From Kaistia algarum (GTDB taxonomy: Bacteria > Pseudomonadota > Alphaproteobacteria > Rhizobiales > Kaistiaceae): DNA of 64,000 bases. Shown piece after piece: positions 35,236 to 47,182 of this stretch (position 1 is the stretch's first letter; the number at the start of each line of letters is the position of its first letter). Under the pieces are notes generated by a model. It worked only from the letters and a program-made list of their open reading frames with translations. It was not told the origin of the DNA and did not search any database. Both the position numbers and the translations under genes were made by a program. The stretch is taken from assembly GCF_026343945.1 (NCBI RefSeq), contig NZ_JAPKNJ010000001.1, positions 1,798,001 through 1,862,000 of the forward strand, written 5' to 3'.

Positions 35236-36351
35236 TCACGCCACCCGCTGCTCGGTCTGCGGGTCGAAGAACACGGCCTTGTCCATGTTGAAGGTGAACG
35301 GCGCGCGGTGGCCGGCGCGGACCGGCACATCGGAGCGCATGCGCGCGATCACGTGCTTGCCGCCGAGATGCGCGACGACGAAGGTGTCGGAGCCGGCCGG
35401 CTCGACGACCTCGACATGGCATTCGGCGTCGACCAGCGTGCGGGCATTGCGATCCGCGCCGTCATGGTCGGTGATCGCCTCCGGCCGGATGCCGAACAGC
35501 ACGGTCTTGCCGAGCGCGGCGGAAAGCTTATCGCTCGCCTGGCCCGGATCGAGCACCAGATCGCCCTCGCCCTCGCGCTTCAGCGCCACGACGGTCTTGC
35601 CGGCCTCGGCGCGGATCTCCGCCGGGATCAGGTTCATGGACGGCGAACCCATGAAATCGGCTACGAAGACATTGGCCGGGTTGTTGTAGACCTCGGCCGG
35701 AGTGCCGAACTGCTGCAGCACGCCGTCGCGCAGCACGGCGATCTGGGTGGCGAGCGTCATGGCCTCGATCTGGTCATGCGTCACATAGACGATCGTCGTC
35801 TTCATGCGCTGATGCAGCCGCTTGATCTCGGTGCGCATGTCGACGCGCAGCTTCGCATCGAGATTGGAGAGCGGCTCGTCGAACAGGAAGACCTGCGGAT
35901 TGCGGACCAGCGCCCGGCCCATGGCGACGCGCTGGCGCTGGCCGCCCGAAAGCTGGCTCGGCTTGCGCTTCAGCAGGTGCCCCATCTGCAGGATCTCGGC
36001 GACCTCGGCGACCGCCTTGTCGCGCTCGGCCTTCGGCACCTTCCGCATCTCGAGGCCGAAGGCGATGTTCTCCGCGACGCTCATGTTCGGATAGAGCGCA
36101 TAGGACTGGAACACCATGGCGATGTCGCGCTGCGAGGGATGCAGCTCGTTCATGCGCTTGCCGGCGATCCGCACCTCGCCTTCGGAAATGGAATCGAGGC
36201 CGGCGATCATGGAGAGCAGGGTCGACTTGCCGCAGCCGGACGGCCCGACCAGCACCAGGAACCCGCCCTCCTCCACCTGGAGCGAGATGCCCTTCAGGAT
36301 GTCGGTCGCGCCATAGCGCTTCACGAGACGATCGATTTCGAGAAACGCCAT
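35236..36351 (-). CDS. Sugar ABC transporter ATP-binding protein (MalK/UgpC type)
   Basis: A 371-residue CUT1-type ATPase. Walker A GPSGCGKST is at 36-44, the signature LSGGQRQRVAMGRALVRNP near 134 and Walker B FLFDEPLSNLD near 155. The C-terminal third is the OB-like regulatory domain (VLFGIRPEAITDHDG). It powers sugar uptake with the two permeases upstream. It lies 25 bp after the second permease. ATPases of this class can serve several transporters. Confidence 0.93.
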   Translation of the reverse strand: MAFLEIDRLVKRYGATDILKGISLQVEEGGFLVLVGPSGCGKSTLLSMIAGLDSISEGEVRIAGKRMNELHPSQRDIAMVFQSYALYPNMSVAENIAFGLEMRKVPKAERDKAVAEVAEILQMGHLLKRKPSQLSGGQRQRVAMGRALVRNPQVFLFDEPLSNLDAKLRVDMRTEIKRLHQRMKTTIVYVTHDQIEAMTLATQIAVLRDGVLQQFGTPAEVYNNPANVFVADFMGSPSMNLIPAEIRAEAGKTVVALKREGEGDLVLDPGQASDKLSAALGKTVLFGIRPEAITDHDGADRNARTLVDAECHVEVVEPAGSDTFVVAHLGGKHVIARMRSDVPVRAGHRAPFTFNMDKAVFFDPQTEQRVA

Positions 36352-36376
36352 ATCCTATACCTCAGCCAAGACGTTG

Positions 36377-37312
36377 CTATCCCTTGACCGCACCCGCCAT
36401 GAGGCCGCGAACGAAGTAGCGGCCGGCGAGGATGTAGACGAGGAGGGTTGGGAGGGCCGCGATCATCGCCGCCGCCATGTTGACATTATATTCGACGACG
36501 CCGGTCGACGTATTGACCACGTTGTTGAGCGCTACCGTCATCGGCATTACGTCGCCCGACCCGGCATAGGACGAGGCGAAGAGGAAGTCGTTCCAGATAT
36601 TGGTGAACTGGTAGATCACCGTCACGACGATGATCGGCAGCGAGTTCGGCAGCAGCACGCGACGGAAGATCTGGAAGAAGCCGGCCCCGTCGACCATTGC
36701 CGCCTTGACCAGTTCGGTCGGGAACGCCTCGTAATAATTGCGGAAGAACAAGGTCGTGAAGCCGAGGCCGTAGACGACGTGCACGAAGACGAGATTAGCC
36801 GTCGAATTTCCGAAACCCAGATTGGTGCCGAAGCTGTTGGTCAGGAACTTGCCGAGCTGGCCGAACTGGCCGAGCACCGTCGCCATCGGCAGCAGGACCG
36901 ACTGGAACGGGATGAAGCAGGCGAACAGCATCAGTCCGAAGACTAGGCGGTGGCCCTTGAACTGCCATTTGGTCAGCACATAGCCGTTGAGCGCGCCGAG
37001 CAGGGTCGAGATCGCAACGGCCGGCACGACCATCTTGATCGAGTTCCAGAAATAGCCGTGGATGCCCTCGCAGGTGAGGCCGACGCAGGACGCTCCCCAG
37101 GCCTTGATCCAGGGCTCGATCGTCGGATCCTTCGGCAAAGCGAGCATGTTGCCGTTCTGGATCTCCGGCATGGTCTTCAGCGACGTCACCAGCATCACGA
37201 AGAACGGGATCAGGTAGACGACTGCGAAGAAGGCCAGCAGCCCGTAGATGACGATGCGGTTGACGATCGTCGTGCGCGAGGCGCGCGGCGCGGCGATGGC
37301 GGCGGCACTCAT
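36377..37312 (-). CDS. Sugar ABC transporter permease (MalG type)
   Basis: A 311-residue inner-membrane permease with about six hydrophobic segments. The EAA loop, which contacts the ATPase, reads ELVKAAMVDGAGFFQIFRRV. A large periplasmic loop follows the first helix (ASCVGLTCEGIHGYFWN), as in glucose/mannose-type importers of the GtsABC group. Its start overlaps the end of the other permease by 4 nt. Part of the uptake system of the LacI-controlled cluster. Confidence 0.92.
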   Translation of the reverse strand: MSAAAIAAPRASRTTIVNRIVIYGLLAFFAVVYLIPFFVMLVTSLKTMPEIQNGNMLALPKDPTIEPWIKAWGASCVGLTCEGIHGYFWNSIKMVVPAVAISTLLGALNGYVLTKWQFKGHRLVFGLMLFACFIPFQSVLLPMATVLGQFGQLGKFLTNSFGTNLGFGNSTANLVFVHVVYGLGFTTLFFRNYYEAFPTELVKAAMVDGAGFFQIFRRVLLPNSLPIIVVTVIYQFTNIWNDFLFASSYAGSGDVMPMTVALNNVVNTSTGVVEYNVNMAAAMIAALPTLLVYILAGRYFVRGLMAGAVKG

Positions 37313-38271
37313 CTCGTCTTCTCCCGAAGCTCGGAATAGAGATAGGGGACAATGATCGCCGAGATCGTCATCAGCATGATCACGGCGCTGGCCGAGCCAA
37401 CGGCCATCTCGTTGCGCTTGAAGGTGTATTCATACATGAAGTTCGAGGGCAGCCAGGCCGATCCGCCGGGACCCCCGCTCGTCAGCGCGACCACAAGGTC
37501 GTAGGATTTGATCGCCATATGGGCGAGCACGATCAGCGCCGACAGGAAGACGGGCCGCAGCAGCGGGATGATGATGCGGCGATAGAGCTGGAACGGCGAG
37601 GCGCCGTCGATCTGCGAGGCCTTGACGATTTCGCTGTCGATACCGCGTAGACCTGCCAGGAACATCGCCATGATGAAGCCCGACGCCTGCCAGACGCCAG
37701 CGATCACCACCGTATAGATCACGTAGTCCTTGTTCTTGATCCAATCGAAATGGAACGAGGTCCAGCCCCATTGGTGCAGCGTCTGCTCCAGCCCGAGGCC
37801 GGGATCGAGAAACCATTTCCACGCGACGCCGGTAACGATGAACGAGAGCGCCATCGGATAGAGATAGATCGGGCGCAGCAGGCCTTCGCCGCGGATCTTC
37901 TGGTCGAGCAGGATGGCGAGCAGCAGGCCAAGGGCCAGGCAGATCACGATGTAGAGCAGGCCGAAGATCGCCATATTGGTGATCGACGTGTACCAGGACG
38001 AGGGCGGGTTGCTCTCGAAGGTCCAGCGCCAGAGTCGCTGATAGGCGCGCGGGCCGGTGAGCGTGTAGTTCGGGAACGCCTTGGAATTGGTGAAGGACAG
38101 ATAGATCGTCCAGAGGATGAAGCCGTAGACGAAGAACAGCGTGATGGCGAAGCTCGGCGCCAGAACGATCTTCGGCAGCCATTCCTGGAGATGGGCGCGC
38201 AGCGACTTGCGCAAGGGGGTCTGCGCGCTTGCCGATGGCCTGTCGCGTTGGGTTGCACTTGTGAGCGCCAT
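37309..38271 (-). CDS. Sugar ABC transporter permease (MalF type)
   Basis: A 320-residue permease with six predicted membrane helices (first IVLAPSFAITLFFVYGFILW) and the EAA loop SEIVKASQIDGASPFQLYRR. It pairs with the MalG-type permease encoded next. I start at 38271, where a polar N-terminus (ALTSATQRDRPSASAQTP) precedes the first helix. The 196-bp gap to the binding-protein gene holds a palindromic repeat and a strong hairpin, so expression of the permeases may be lower than that of the binding protein. Confidence 0.92.
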   Translation of the reverse strand: MALTSATQRDRPSASAQTPLRKSLRAHLQEWLPKIVLAPSFAITLFFVYGFILWTIYLSFTNSKAFPNYTLTGPRAYQRLWRWTFESNPPSSWYTSITNMAIFGLLYIVICLALGLLLAILLDQKIRGEGLLRPIYLYPMALSFIVTGVAWKWFLDPGLGLEQTLHQWGWTSFHFDWIKNKDYVIYTVVIAGVWQASGFIMAMFLAGLRGIDSEIVKASQIDGASPFQLYRRIIIPLLRPVFLSALIVLAHMAIKSYDLVVALTSGGPGGSAWLPSNFMYEYTFKRNEMAVGSASAVIMLMTISAIIVPYLYSELREKTR

Positions 38272-38314
38272 GGGCGGACTCCGGATCAACGATCGACGGA
38301 TCCCCCGAACGCCC

Positions 38315-38417
38315 GTCATTGCCGGGCTTCACCCGACAATCCAGCCTCGCTTGCTGCGTCGGGCCAGAGACTAGCGTCCAAGGGAAGTCTGGATTGCGGG
38401 TCAAGCCCGGCAATGAC
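38315..38417. repeat. Palindromic intergenic repeat in the ABC transporter operon
   Basis: Arms at 38315-38345 and 38389-38417 are near-perfect inverted copies (GTCATTGCCGGGCTT at the outer end of both), separated by about 44 bp. The core matches the element at 4841-4933, so both belong to one dispersed family. It sits between the binding-protein and permease genes. Confidence 0.8.
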
Positions 38418-38421
38418 AGGG

Positions 38422-38456
38422 TGCTTCTTCCCCGCTCAGGGCGCGGGGAAGAAGCA
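38422..38456 (-). other. Strong intercistronic hairpin after the binding-protein gene
   Basis: TGCTTCTTCCCCGC (38422-38435) and GCGGGGAAGAAGCA (38443-38456) form a perfect 14-bp stem with a 7-nt loop, 11 bp past the stop of the binding-protein gene. No U-run follows on the minus strand, so it is more likely an mRNA stabiliser or partial terminator than a full terminator. Such hairpins commonly raise binding-protein levels over permease levels. Confidence 0.7.
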
Positions 38457-38467
38457 GGATGCGTCGC

Positions 38468-39718
38468 CTATTTCGCGTCGTCGATCGCCTGGACGAGCTG
38501 GTTCACCGCCTCGTCGGAGGTCGTGATCTGGCCGTGGACGAACTTCGAGACGACGTCCTTATAAGCGTTGGCGACAGCCGGCGGGGCGCCATAGCCCTGG
38601 GCCAGCGAGCCGAACAGCGTACCGCCATCGTTGGCCGCCTTCAGATCGGCAATGCCCTTCTTGCCGCAGGCGTCGAAGGCGGTATCGGGAACGTCGGTGC
38701 GGGCAGGAACCGAGCCCTTGACGACATTGAAGGCAGACTGGAAGCTCTTGGAGAGCGTCGCCTTGGCGAGCGCAATCTGCGCGGCCTTCTGGTTTTCCGG
38801 CACGTCGAACATGCCGAACATGTCCGAATTATAGATCACCGAACCATCGGTGCCGGGGAAGCGGTAGCAGAGATAATCGGTACCCGGCTCCTTGCCGGCC
38901 GCCTTGAACTCGCCCTTGGCCCAGTCGCCCATCACCTGGACCAGTGCGTCGCCCTTGATCACCATGGCGGTGGCGAGGTTCCAGTCGCGGCCCGAGAAGT
39001 TCGGGTCGACATATTCCTTGAGCTTGGCGAGGTTATCGAACGACTTCTTCATCGTGTCGGACTTCAGCGCTTCCTCGTCGAGGTCGTTGAAGGCCTTCTT
39101 GTAGAATTCCGGACCGCCGGTCGACAGCACGACGCTGTCGAACATCGTCGCTTCCTGCCAGTTCTGGCCGCCGAGGGCGAGCGGGGTGACGCCGGCCGCC
39201 TTGGCCTTGTCGAGCAGGACGATAAAGTCGTCGAAGGTCTTGGGCTCGGTGCCGCCGATCTTGTCCATCACGGCCTTGTTGATCCAGAGCCAGTTCACCG
39301 AATGAACATTGACCGGCGCCGCGACCCATTTGCCGTCATAGACCGAAAATTTCTGCAGAGCAGCCGGGACGGCCTTGTCCCAGCCCTCGGCGATCGCCGT
39401 CTCGGTCAAATCGCCCATCTTGCCGGCCTCGGCATAGTCGAGCACCGTGTAGCCGAGCATCTGCGAGGCGGTCGGCGGATTGCCGGCCGCGACCATCGCC
39501 TTCAGCGCCGTCATGGCCGCGTCGCCGCCGCCGCCGGCCACCGGAACATCCTTCCAGGCATAGCCTTCCTTGGCCAGATCCTGCTTGAGGACGTTGAGAG
39601 CGGCCGCTTCGCCGCCCGACGTCCACCAATGCAGCATCTGTACTTCCTTGACGTCCTCGGCATGGGCCGTGAACGCCGTAGCCGCCAGCAGAGCGGTCGC
39701 GATCAGCATCTTACGCAT
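38468..39718 (-). CDS. Glucose/mannose-type ABC transporter substrate-binding protein
   Basis: A 416-residue periplasmic binding protein of the CUT1 class. A signal peptide of 20 residues ([20 protein letters not shown]) precedes [20 protein letters not shown] and [20 protein letters not shown], which closely follow GtsA-type glucose/mannose binders. [20 protein letters not shown] and a conserved cysteine pair region ([19 protein letters not shown]) follow. The ATG at 39716-39718 has GGGAGG upstream. It defines the solute of the cluster as a monosaccharide-like molecule, though the exact ligand is not certain. It follows the aldehyde dehydrogenase by 55 bp. Confidence 0.9.
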   Translation of the reverse strand: MRKMLIATALLAATAFTAHAEDVKEVQMLHWWTSGGEAAALNVLKQDLAKEGYAWKDVPVAGGGGDAAMTALKAMVAAGNPPTASQMLGYTVLDYAEAGKMGDLTETAIAEGWDKAVPAALQKFSVYDGKWVAAPVNVHSVNWLWINKAVMDKIGGTEPKTFDDFIVLLDKAKAAGVTPLALGGQNWQEATMFDSVVLSTGGPEFYKKAFNDLDEEALKSDTMKKSFDNLAKLKEYVDPNFSGRDWNLATAMVIKGDALVQVMGDWAKGEFKAAGKEPGTDYLCYRFPGTDGSVIYNSDMFGMFDVPENQKAAQIALAKATLSKSFQSAFNVVKGSVPARTDVPDTAFDACGKKGIADLKAANDGGTLFGSLAQGYGAPPAVANAYKDVVSKFVHGQITTSDEAVNQLVQAIDDAK

Positions 39719-39773
39719 TGAGAATCCTCCCGATTCAATAACCCGACCGTCCGGGCGGACGATCGTCTCCTCC

Positions 39774-41288
39774 TCAGTTGCCCACCCACCAGGCGGTGCG
39801 CGGGCCTCGATGGAACTGAATGGTCTTGGCTTCCGAATAATCTTCGACGGCATTCTTGCCGAGTTCCCGGCCGAGACCCGATTGCTTCATCCCGCCGAAG
39901 GGAAGCTCCGGATAGCCATCCATGAAAGTGTTGACCCAGACGGTGCCGGTCCTCACCGCGCGGGCGACCGTGACGGCCGTATCGAGGTCGCGGCTCCAGA
40001 CGCCGGCCGAGAGGCCGTAATCGGTCGACTCCGCGAGGTGAATCGCCTCCTCGATACGATCGAACTCCAGCACCGACAGCACCGGGCCGAAGACTTCGTC
40101 GCGAGCTATCGCCATCTCCGGCTTCACACCGCTCATGACCGTCGGCGCCATGTACTGGCCGGCGCCCGATTGGATCTCGGCGCCGCCGAGGAAGACCGAT
40201 GCACCATCCGCCGCGGCGTCGGTGACGGCATTCCCGATCTTCGCCAGATGCGCCGGTGTGATGATCGCGCCGACGTCGCTGGCCTCGTCCAGCGGATCCC
40301 CGACCCTGACCTTCGCGGCGCGTTCGGCGAAGGCGGCGAGGAAGTCCTTGGCGATGGCCTCGTGAATGATGAGCCGGCTGCCGGCATTGCAGCACTCTCC
40401 GGCATTGAAGAAGGCGCCGAACACGGCCGCGTCGACGGCGGCCTCCAGATCGGCGTCCGGAAAGACGATCTGGGCATTCTTGCCGCCAAGCTCCATCGAC
40501 ACTTTCTTCAGCGTCTGCGCGGCGGCCGCGACCGTCGCCTTGCCGACGCGGGTCGAGCCGGTGAAGGAGATCATGTCGACGGATGGGTGCTGGACCATAT
40601 GCTGGCCGACCTCAGGACCGGTGCCGAGCACGATGTTGCAGACGCCGTCGGGAAGGCCGGCCTGCATCAGCAATTCGCCGAGGAGAACCGTGGAGGCCGA
40701 TGTCATCTCGCTCGGCTTGACGATCGCCGTACAGCCGGCTGCGAGCGCAAAGGGCAGCTTCTGCGCCACGATCAGGAACGGAAAATTCCACGGCGTGATG
40801 ATCGAGACGACGCCGACCGGCTCGCGCAGCACTACGCCGAGCATATGATCGCCGAGATTGGCATAGCTCTCGCCATGCAGCGTGCGGGCAAGCGAGGCGG
40901 CATAGCGCCAGATATCGGCGGCGCCCGCGATCTCGCCGCGGGCCTGGCGGATCGGCTTGCCGCTCTCGATCGCGTCGAGGCGGGCGATCTCCTCGCGGCG
41001 GGAATCGATCAGGTCGGCCGTCTTCAGGAGAACGGCGGCCCGCTCGCTCGCCTTCATCCTCGGCCAGGGACCGCGATGAAAGGCACGGCGCGCCGCGATC
41101 GCCGCCCGGTTGACGTCGGCCTCCGAGCCGAAGGCATAGCGGCTGACGACGATGCCATGGCCGGGCGAGACACGCTCGCCCTCGAGCCCGACCTCGCCAT
41201 CGGTCCACTTGCCGTCGATCAGCATCTGCCAGCGCCTCGGACCGCTCTTCGCCTCGATCAGCGAGGCGGAATCGATGGTGAGCGTCAT
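39774..41288 (-). CDS. NAD(P)-dependent aldehyde dehydrogenase
   Basis: A 504-residue ALDH. Motifs are [20 protein letters not shown], the catalytic Glu in [13 protein letters not shown], the catalytic Cys in [13 protein letters not shown] near 300 and [15 protein letters not shown] near the end. It oxidises an aldehyde to an acid. The substrate is unknown; its place between an enoyl-CoA hydratase and a sugar-binding protein suggests a sugar-derived aldehyde. I start at 41288. It ends 55 bp before the binding-protein gene and begins 1 bp after the hydratase stop, so it is co-transcribed. Confidence 0.92.
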   Translation of the reverse strand: MTLTIDSASLIEAKSGPRRWQMLIDGKWTDGEVGLEGERVSPGHGIVVSRYAFGSEADVNRAAIAARRAFHRGPWPRMKASERAAVLLKTADLIDSRREEIARLDAIESGKPIRQARGEIAGAADIWRYAASLARTLHGESYANLGDHMLGVVLREPVGVVSIITPWNFPFLIVAQKLPFALAAGCTAIVKPSEMTSASTVLLGELLMQAGLPDGVCNIVLGTGPEVGQHMVQHPSVDMISFTGSTRVGKATVAAAAQTLKKVSMELGGKNAQIVFPDADLEAAVDAAVFGAFFNAGECCNAGSRLIIHEAIAKDFLAAFAERAAKVRVGDPLDEASDVGAIITPAHLAKIGNAVTDAAADGASVFLGGAEIQSGAGQYMAPTVMSGVKPEMAIARDEVFGPVLSVLEFDRIEEAIHLAESTDYGLSAGVWSRDLDTAVTVARAVRTGTVWVNTFMDGYPELPFGGMKQSGLGRELGKNAVEDYSEAKTIQFHRGPRTAWWVGN

Positions 41289-41289
41289 G

Positions 41290-42087
41290 TCATTGGTCCT
41301 CGAAACGGGGCGCACGCTTCTCGCGGAAGCTTGCAGCGCCCTCCTTCAGATCCTGCGTATAGGCGACGAGCGCACCGGCTATGGTCTCGATCGGCGCGCC
41401 CTGTTCTTCGCCTTCGGCGGCGTTGATGAGCTGCTTGGCAATTTGGACCGCGACCGGGCCGCGCGCTGCGATGTCGCCCGCCAGCTTCAGCCCGGCGGCA
41501 AGGCCGTCGCCCTTCGGCACGACCTGATCCACCAGCCCATGCGCCAGGGCTGCTTCGGCGGCAAACATCTCTCCTGCCAGCGTCATCCGGCGGACGATGC
41601 GCGGACCGAAGCGGCGCACCAGGCGCTGCGTGCCTGACCAGCCCGGCACCATGCCGAGGCCGGTCTCGGGCAGGCCGATGCGGCCATGCTCTTCCAGGAT
41701 GATCAGATCCGCCGTCGCCGCGAGTTCCAGCCCGCCGCCGAAGGCATGGCCATTCAGCACCGCGATCAGCGGCTGGCGGAGGCGGGCGAGACGATCAAAG
41801 ACGCGGTGGCCGTTGCGGACCCAATCGCGCATGAAGGTCAGCGGATCGAGGCCGGCCCAGGCGGCGATGTCGCCGCCGGCGGAGAAGACCTTCTCGCCGC
41901 TACCGGTCAGGATCGCGACGCGGATGTCGCGATTGGCTTCGGTCGCTTCGATCCAGTCTTCGATCGCCGCGATCATCGACTGGTCGAGCGCGTTCAGCTT
42001 CGCCGGGCGGTCGAGCGTCAGGATCGCGACCGGGCCTTCGATGGTGGATCGGATGCGGTCGTCAGCCATCGTCTGTGCCTCAGCCAT
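41290..42087 (-). CDS. Enoyl-CoA hydratase/isomerase family protein
   Basis: A 265-residue crotonase-fold protein. The oxyanion-hole segments are KVFSAGGDIAAWAG and NGHAFGGGLELAATADLIIL, and the active-site glutamate region reads GRIGLPETGLGMVPGWSGTQ. The family covers hydratases, isomerases and hydrolases of CoA esters. Its start overlaps the end of the CoA-transferase gene by 8 nt (42080-42087), so a CoA ester made by that enzyme is the probable substrate. A further in-frame ATG lies six codons on. Confidence 0.9.
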   Translation of the reverse strand: MAEAQTMADDRIRSTIEGPVAILTLDRPAKLNALDQSMIAAIEDWIEATEANRDIRVAILTGSGEKVFSAGGDIAAWAGLDPLTFMRDWVRNGHRVFDRLARLRQPLIAVLNGHAFGGGLELAATADLIILEEHGRIGLPETGLGMVPGWSGTQRLVRRFGPRIVRRMTLAGEMFAAEAALAHGLVDQVVPKGDGLAAGLKLAGDIAARGPVAVQIAKQLINAAEGEEQGAPIETIAGALVAYTQDLKEGAASFREKRAPRFEDQ

Positions 42088-43672
42088 GGACCACTCCATC
42101 CAGCGCGAGGCCGATCGGCTCCGGCCGATAGAGCCGGTCGGGGGCTATTCTCAGATCGTCGGAAACGAGCAGCGGGAATTCCGATTGCGCGAGGATGTCT
42201 CGCTCCAGATGGAAGCCCGGCGCGATCTCAGTGACCATCACGCCGTCCTTCGTCAGCTTCATCACGCAGCGTTCGGTGACGTAGAGAATCTCCTGGTCCT
42301 GCTCGATCGCCCGGCGGCCGGAGAAGGAAACGTGCTCGACCTCCGGCACCAGCTTCTTGACCTTGCCTTCTTTCAGGATCCGCACCGAGCCGTCCTCGAC
42401 CGAGAACTTCGCGCCGGCGTTGAAATAGCCGGAGAAGATGATGCGCTTCGCCCGCGCCGTGATGTCGACGAAGCCGCCGGCGCCGGCCGTCACATGCGGA
42501 CGGGCGGCGAGGCGCGAGACATTGACCGAGCCGAAGCGGTCGATCTGCAGAAAGGAGAGCAGCGAGCAATCGAAGCCGCCGCCCTGGAAATAGACGAATT
42601 GCTGCGGGCTCGGCACGATCGCCTCGGCATTGGAGGCGCAGCCAAACTGGAAATCGAGGAGCGGCACGCCGCCCACCGCGCCCTGCTCGATCACCCAGGT
42701 GACCTCGCCGTGCCGGCCTTCCTCAATCAGGATGCGCGGCACGTTGGCGGAGATGCCGAAGCCGATATTGACCGCCCAGCCCTGGCGAAGCTCCAGCGCG
42801 ACGCGGCGCGCGATCACCTTGGCGATATCGAATGCGGGAACCTCGAAGCTCGACAGCGGCCGCGAGATCTCACCGGAAATCGCCGGCTCATAAGGCGTCT
42901 GGCAGGTCTGCCACTGGTCCGGCGCGACCACGATGTGATCGACGAGGATGCCCGGCACGTGCACGTTGAGCGGCTTGAGGGTACCCGACTGGGTGAGGCG
43001 CTTCACCTGCGCGATGACGATGCCGCCATGGTTGCGCACGGCGAGCGCCTGGTCGAGCGGGCCGAGATAGGCGCCCTCATGCTCGAAGGTCAGATTGCCG
43101 CGCTCGTCGGCCGTGGTGGCGCGGATGATCGCGACATTCGGTACGATCACCGGGAAGAACAGCCATTCCTCGCCGCGGAAATCGATGAGCTCGACGATCG
43201 GCTCGGCTTCGGCCGCCGCGTTCATGGCGCAGCCCTGGCGGCGCGGATCGGCGAAGGTGTCGAGCCCGACCTTGGTAATGACGCCCGGACGCTTCGCCGC
43301 TGCCTCGCGGTGGAGGTCGAACAGAATTCCGGACGGCACATTATAGGCGGGGATCGCATTGTCGCCGACCATCTTCCAGATCGCCGGCGGCTCGGCCGAC
43401 GACGGGCCGGAGGGATAGGACCCCGCGATGATCCGCCCAAGCAGGCCGGGTCTTGCGATATGGTCGATGCCCTTGACGCCATACATGTCGCCGGCCGCGA
43501 TCGGATGCAGCATCGTCAGGTTCTTGGGATGACCGGTCGCTTCAAAATGCGCGCCGATGCCGGCCAGTGTCGCGTCCGGACAGCCGAGCGCGCTCGCCGA
43601 GGAGACGGTGACGACGGCATTGTCGGGAATGAGGGCGGCGGCCTCGGCGGCGGTGATGATCTTGGATTTCAT
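42080..43672 (-). CDS. Acyl-CoA:carboxylate CoA-transferase (YdiF/propionate CoA-transferase type)
   Basis: A 530-residue family I CoA-transferase with alpha and beta halves fused. The catalytic glutamate lies near 327 in VIEQGAVGGVPLLDFQFGCA; VSSASALGCPDATLAGIG and VDITARAKRIIFSGYFNAGA flank it. It would move CoA from an acyl-CoA donor to a carboxylate from the pathway. It abuts the Gfo/Idh gene (stop at 43673, start at 43672) and overlaps the hydratase, so the three are tightly coupled. The carboxylate is unknown. Confidence 0.9.
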   Translation of the reverse strand: MKSKIITAAEAAALIPDNAVVTVSSASALGCPDATLAGIGAHFEATGHPKNLTMLHPIAAGDMYGVKGIDHIARPGLLGRIIAGSYPSGPSSAEPPAIWKMVGDNAIPAYNVPSGILFDLHREAAAKRPGVITKVGLDTFADPRRQGCAMNAAAEAEPIVELIDFRGEEWLFFPVIVPNVAIIRATTADERGNLTFEHEGAYLGPLDQALAVRNHGGIVIAQVKRLTQSGTLKPLNVHVPGILVDHIVVAPDQWQTCQTPYEPAISGEISRPLSSFEVPAFDIAKVIARRVALELRQGWAVNIGFGISANVPRILIEEGRHGEVTWVIEQGAVGGVPLLDFQFGCASNAEAIVPSPQQFVYFQGGGFDCSLLSFLQIDRFGSVNVSRLAARPHVTAGAGGFVDITARAKRIIFSGYFNAGAKFSVEDGSVRILKEGKVKKLVPEVEHVSFSGRRAIEQDQEILYVTERCVMKLTKDGVMVTEIAPGFHLERDILAQSEFPLLVSDDLRIAPDRLYRPEPIGLALDGVVHG

Positions 43673-45726
<2,054 letters not shown>

Positions 45727-45751
45727 CTGGCCCCTGACGGCACTCTATAAT

Positions 45752-45763
45752 TGGAACGTTCCA
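45752..45763. promoter_or_regulatory. LacI-type operator copy 1
   Basis: Perfect palindrome TGGAACGTTCCA, 25 bp upstream of the lacI start and one base past the candidate -10 element. That position would block transcription start. The sequence is identical to the sites at 45949 and 32483. Confidence 0.85.
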
Positions 45764-45764
45764 G

Positions 45765-45793
45765 TTCATAGTACCGCCCTTCGGAAGCGTCAA
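45765..45793 (-). promoter_or_regulatory. Candidate promoter of the minus-strand catabolic cluster
   Basis: On the minus strand, TTGACG (45788-45793) and TATGAA (45765-45770) are separated by 17 bp, the optimal spacing. The LacI operator follows immediately. This would drive lacI and all genes behind it. The rest of the 273-bp gap up to 45999 holds an AT-rich stretch near 45850-45890 and a second operator. Confidence 0.6.
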
Positions 45794-45948
45794 GGGCATC
45801 AATGGCCGGCGAGAGGCCCTTGAATTCAGCGGACCACCGCAGCGGATTTTCTTATATTACATTGATATAACTGAATTTTCTCTATTCCGCATCGGGCATG
45901 GCCGCGAACGCAGGATGGAGCGCCAACCTTCCAAAATCCAATAGAATA

Positions 45949-45960
45949 TGGAACGTTCCA
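45949..45960. promoter_or_regulatory. LacI-type operator copy 2 (auxiliary site)
   Basis: A second perfect TGGAACGTTCCA, 197 bp from copy 1 and 40 bp from the stop of the neighbouring lacI gene. The spacing would allow repression by a DNA loop, as in the lac operon. Confidence 0.8.
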
Positions 45961-45999
45961 ACTAGTGAGCAGAACTAACCCACGCCAACGACGCTACTT

Positions 46000-47034
46000 T
46001 CAGATGGCGTGGGGCGGGTCGCTCTCACCCGGAACGAGGGACATCGGCCAGATGTCCTGCACGAGGCCGACGGGATAGAGATCGCGATAGGCCGGCATGG
46101 TCGCCAGCAGGCCCTCGGCGAGGCGGCGGCCGAGATCGTGAAGCGATACGTCGAAGCAGGTCAGCGTCGGCGACAGGAAGCGCGCCTGCGGCGATTGGCG
46201 GAAGCCGACGACGGCGACATCGCGCCCCGCCTGCAAGCCGGCGTCATGCAGCCGCCGATAGGCACCGATGGCCATGATCTCGTTGACGAGCAAAACCGCG
46301 CTGGGTCGCTCTCGCAGGGCGAGCAGCTGGCCCATTCCGCCATAGCCGCCCTCCTCGCTGGTTTGTTCGGCACGGACGACAAGTTCGGGATCCGGCCGAA
46401 TGCCGTGACGGGCCAAGGCCTCGTAATAGGCCTCGGCGAAGACATATCCGAGATTGAGCTCGCTGGCCGGCTTGACGAGACCGATGCGAGAGTGGCCCCG
46501 CGCGACCAGCCGGTCGACGGAGGCTTTGGCAACGCCCTCGAAATCGAGATCGATCCAGGGATGCGAGCCACCCGACAGGCTGCGGCCCAGCGCGATGAAC
46601 GGAATTTCGCGCTCAATCAGATAATCGATACGCCTGTCGCGGCGTTGGGTGGCCGAGATGAACAGCCCGTCGACAAAGCGGCGCGACACGACGCGGCGCA
46701 GATGTTCGTAGGGATCATCGTCGAAGGGGCAGAGCAGAACGACGAGATCGAGGTGGAGCGGCTTGAACACCGCCTGCACGCCAGCAAAGACGCTCATGAA
46801 GAACGTGTCGCCATGCAGGCTGGTCTCGCTGTTCATCTCGATCATGAAGCCGACGGCGTTGGTCGTGCCCTGGCGCAGGCTACGGCCGGACTGGTTCGGG
46901 ACATAGCCGAGCTTCGCCGCCGCCTCGAACACGCGTTTGCGCGTCTCGGCATTGACGTCCGAACGCCCGTTCAGCGCCCGCGACACCGTGCCGATCGAGA
47001 TATTCAGATGCTGCGCCAGCTCTCGAATGCTCAC
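46000..47034 (-). CDS. LacI-family transcriptional regulator of the CUT2 sugar locus
   Basis: A 344-residue LacI repressor. The HTH starts at once (SIRELAQHLNISIGTVSRAL, then NGRSDVNAETRKRVFEAAAK), which supports the GTG start at 47034; longer in-frame starts would add 49 unconserved residues. The sensor domain includes FVDGLFISATQRRDRRIDYL. The gene is divergent from the Gfo/Idh-isomerase-ABC operon, and two operator-like palindromes lie in the shared region. It is not closely similar to the LacI protein encoded next to it, and its operators differ. Confidence 0.9.
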   Translation of the reverse strand: MSIRELAQHLNISIGTVSRALNGRSDVNAETRKRVFEAAAKLGYVPNQSGRSLRQGTTNAVGFMIEMNSETSLHGDTFFMSVFAGVQAVFKPLHLDLVVLLCPFDDDPYEHLRRVVSRRFVDGLFISATQRRDRRIDYLIEREIPFIALGRSLSGGSHPWIDLDFEGVAKASVDRLVARGHSRIGLVKPASELNLGYVFAEAYYEALARHGIRPDPELVVRAEQTSEEGGYGGMGQLLALRERPSAVLLVNEIMAIGAYRRLHDAGLQAGRDVAVVGFRQSPQARFLSPTLTCFDVSLHDLGRRLAEGLLATMPAYRDLYPVGLVQDIWPMSLVPGESDPPHAI

Positions 47035-47182
47035 GCGTTCCCGTCTCCCAGCCCCGCTTCCAACCCTGCATATAGGCGACCGTGCCCCCGCGACGCCAGC
47101 AGGCAATTCCCACCCGGCACGCGGCGCGCCCATCCTCCCCACATTCGTCCTCTTGACAAGAGCGGCATCCAGATGTCTCATC

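Noticed and set aside
34776-35422. Open frames through the repeat island
   Set aside because: They read low-complexity Ser/Pro/Leu/Gly peptides through inverted repeats and overlap a clear ABC ATPase gene.
47035-47181. Longer N-terminus of the second LacI protein, starting at 47181
   Set aside because: The LacI HTH begins right after the GTG at 47034. The extension has no ribosome site and begins right at an operator.
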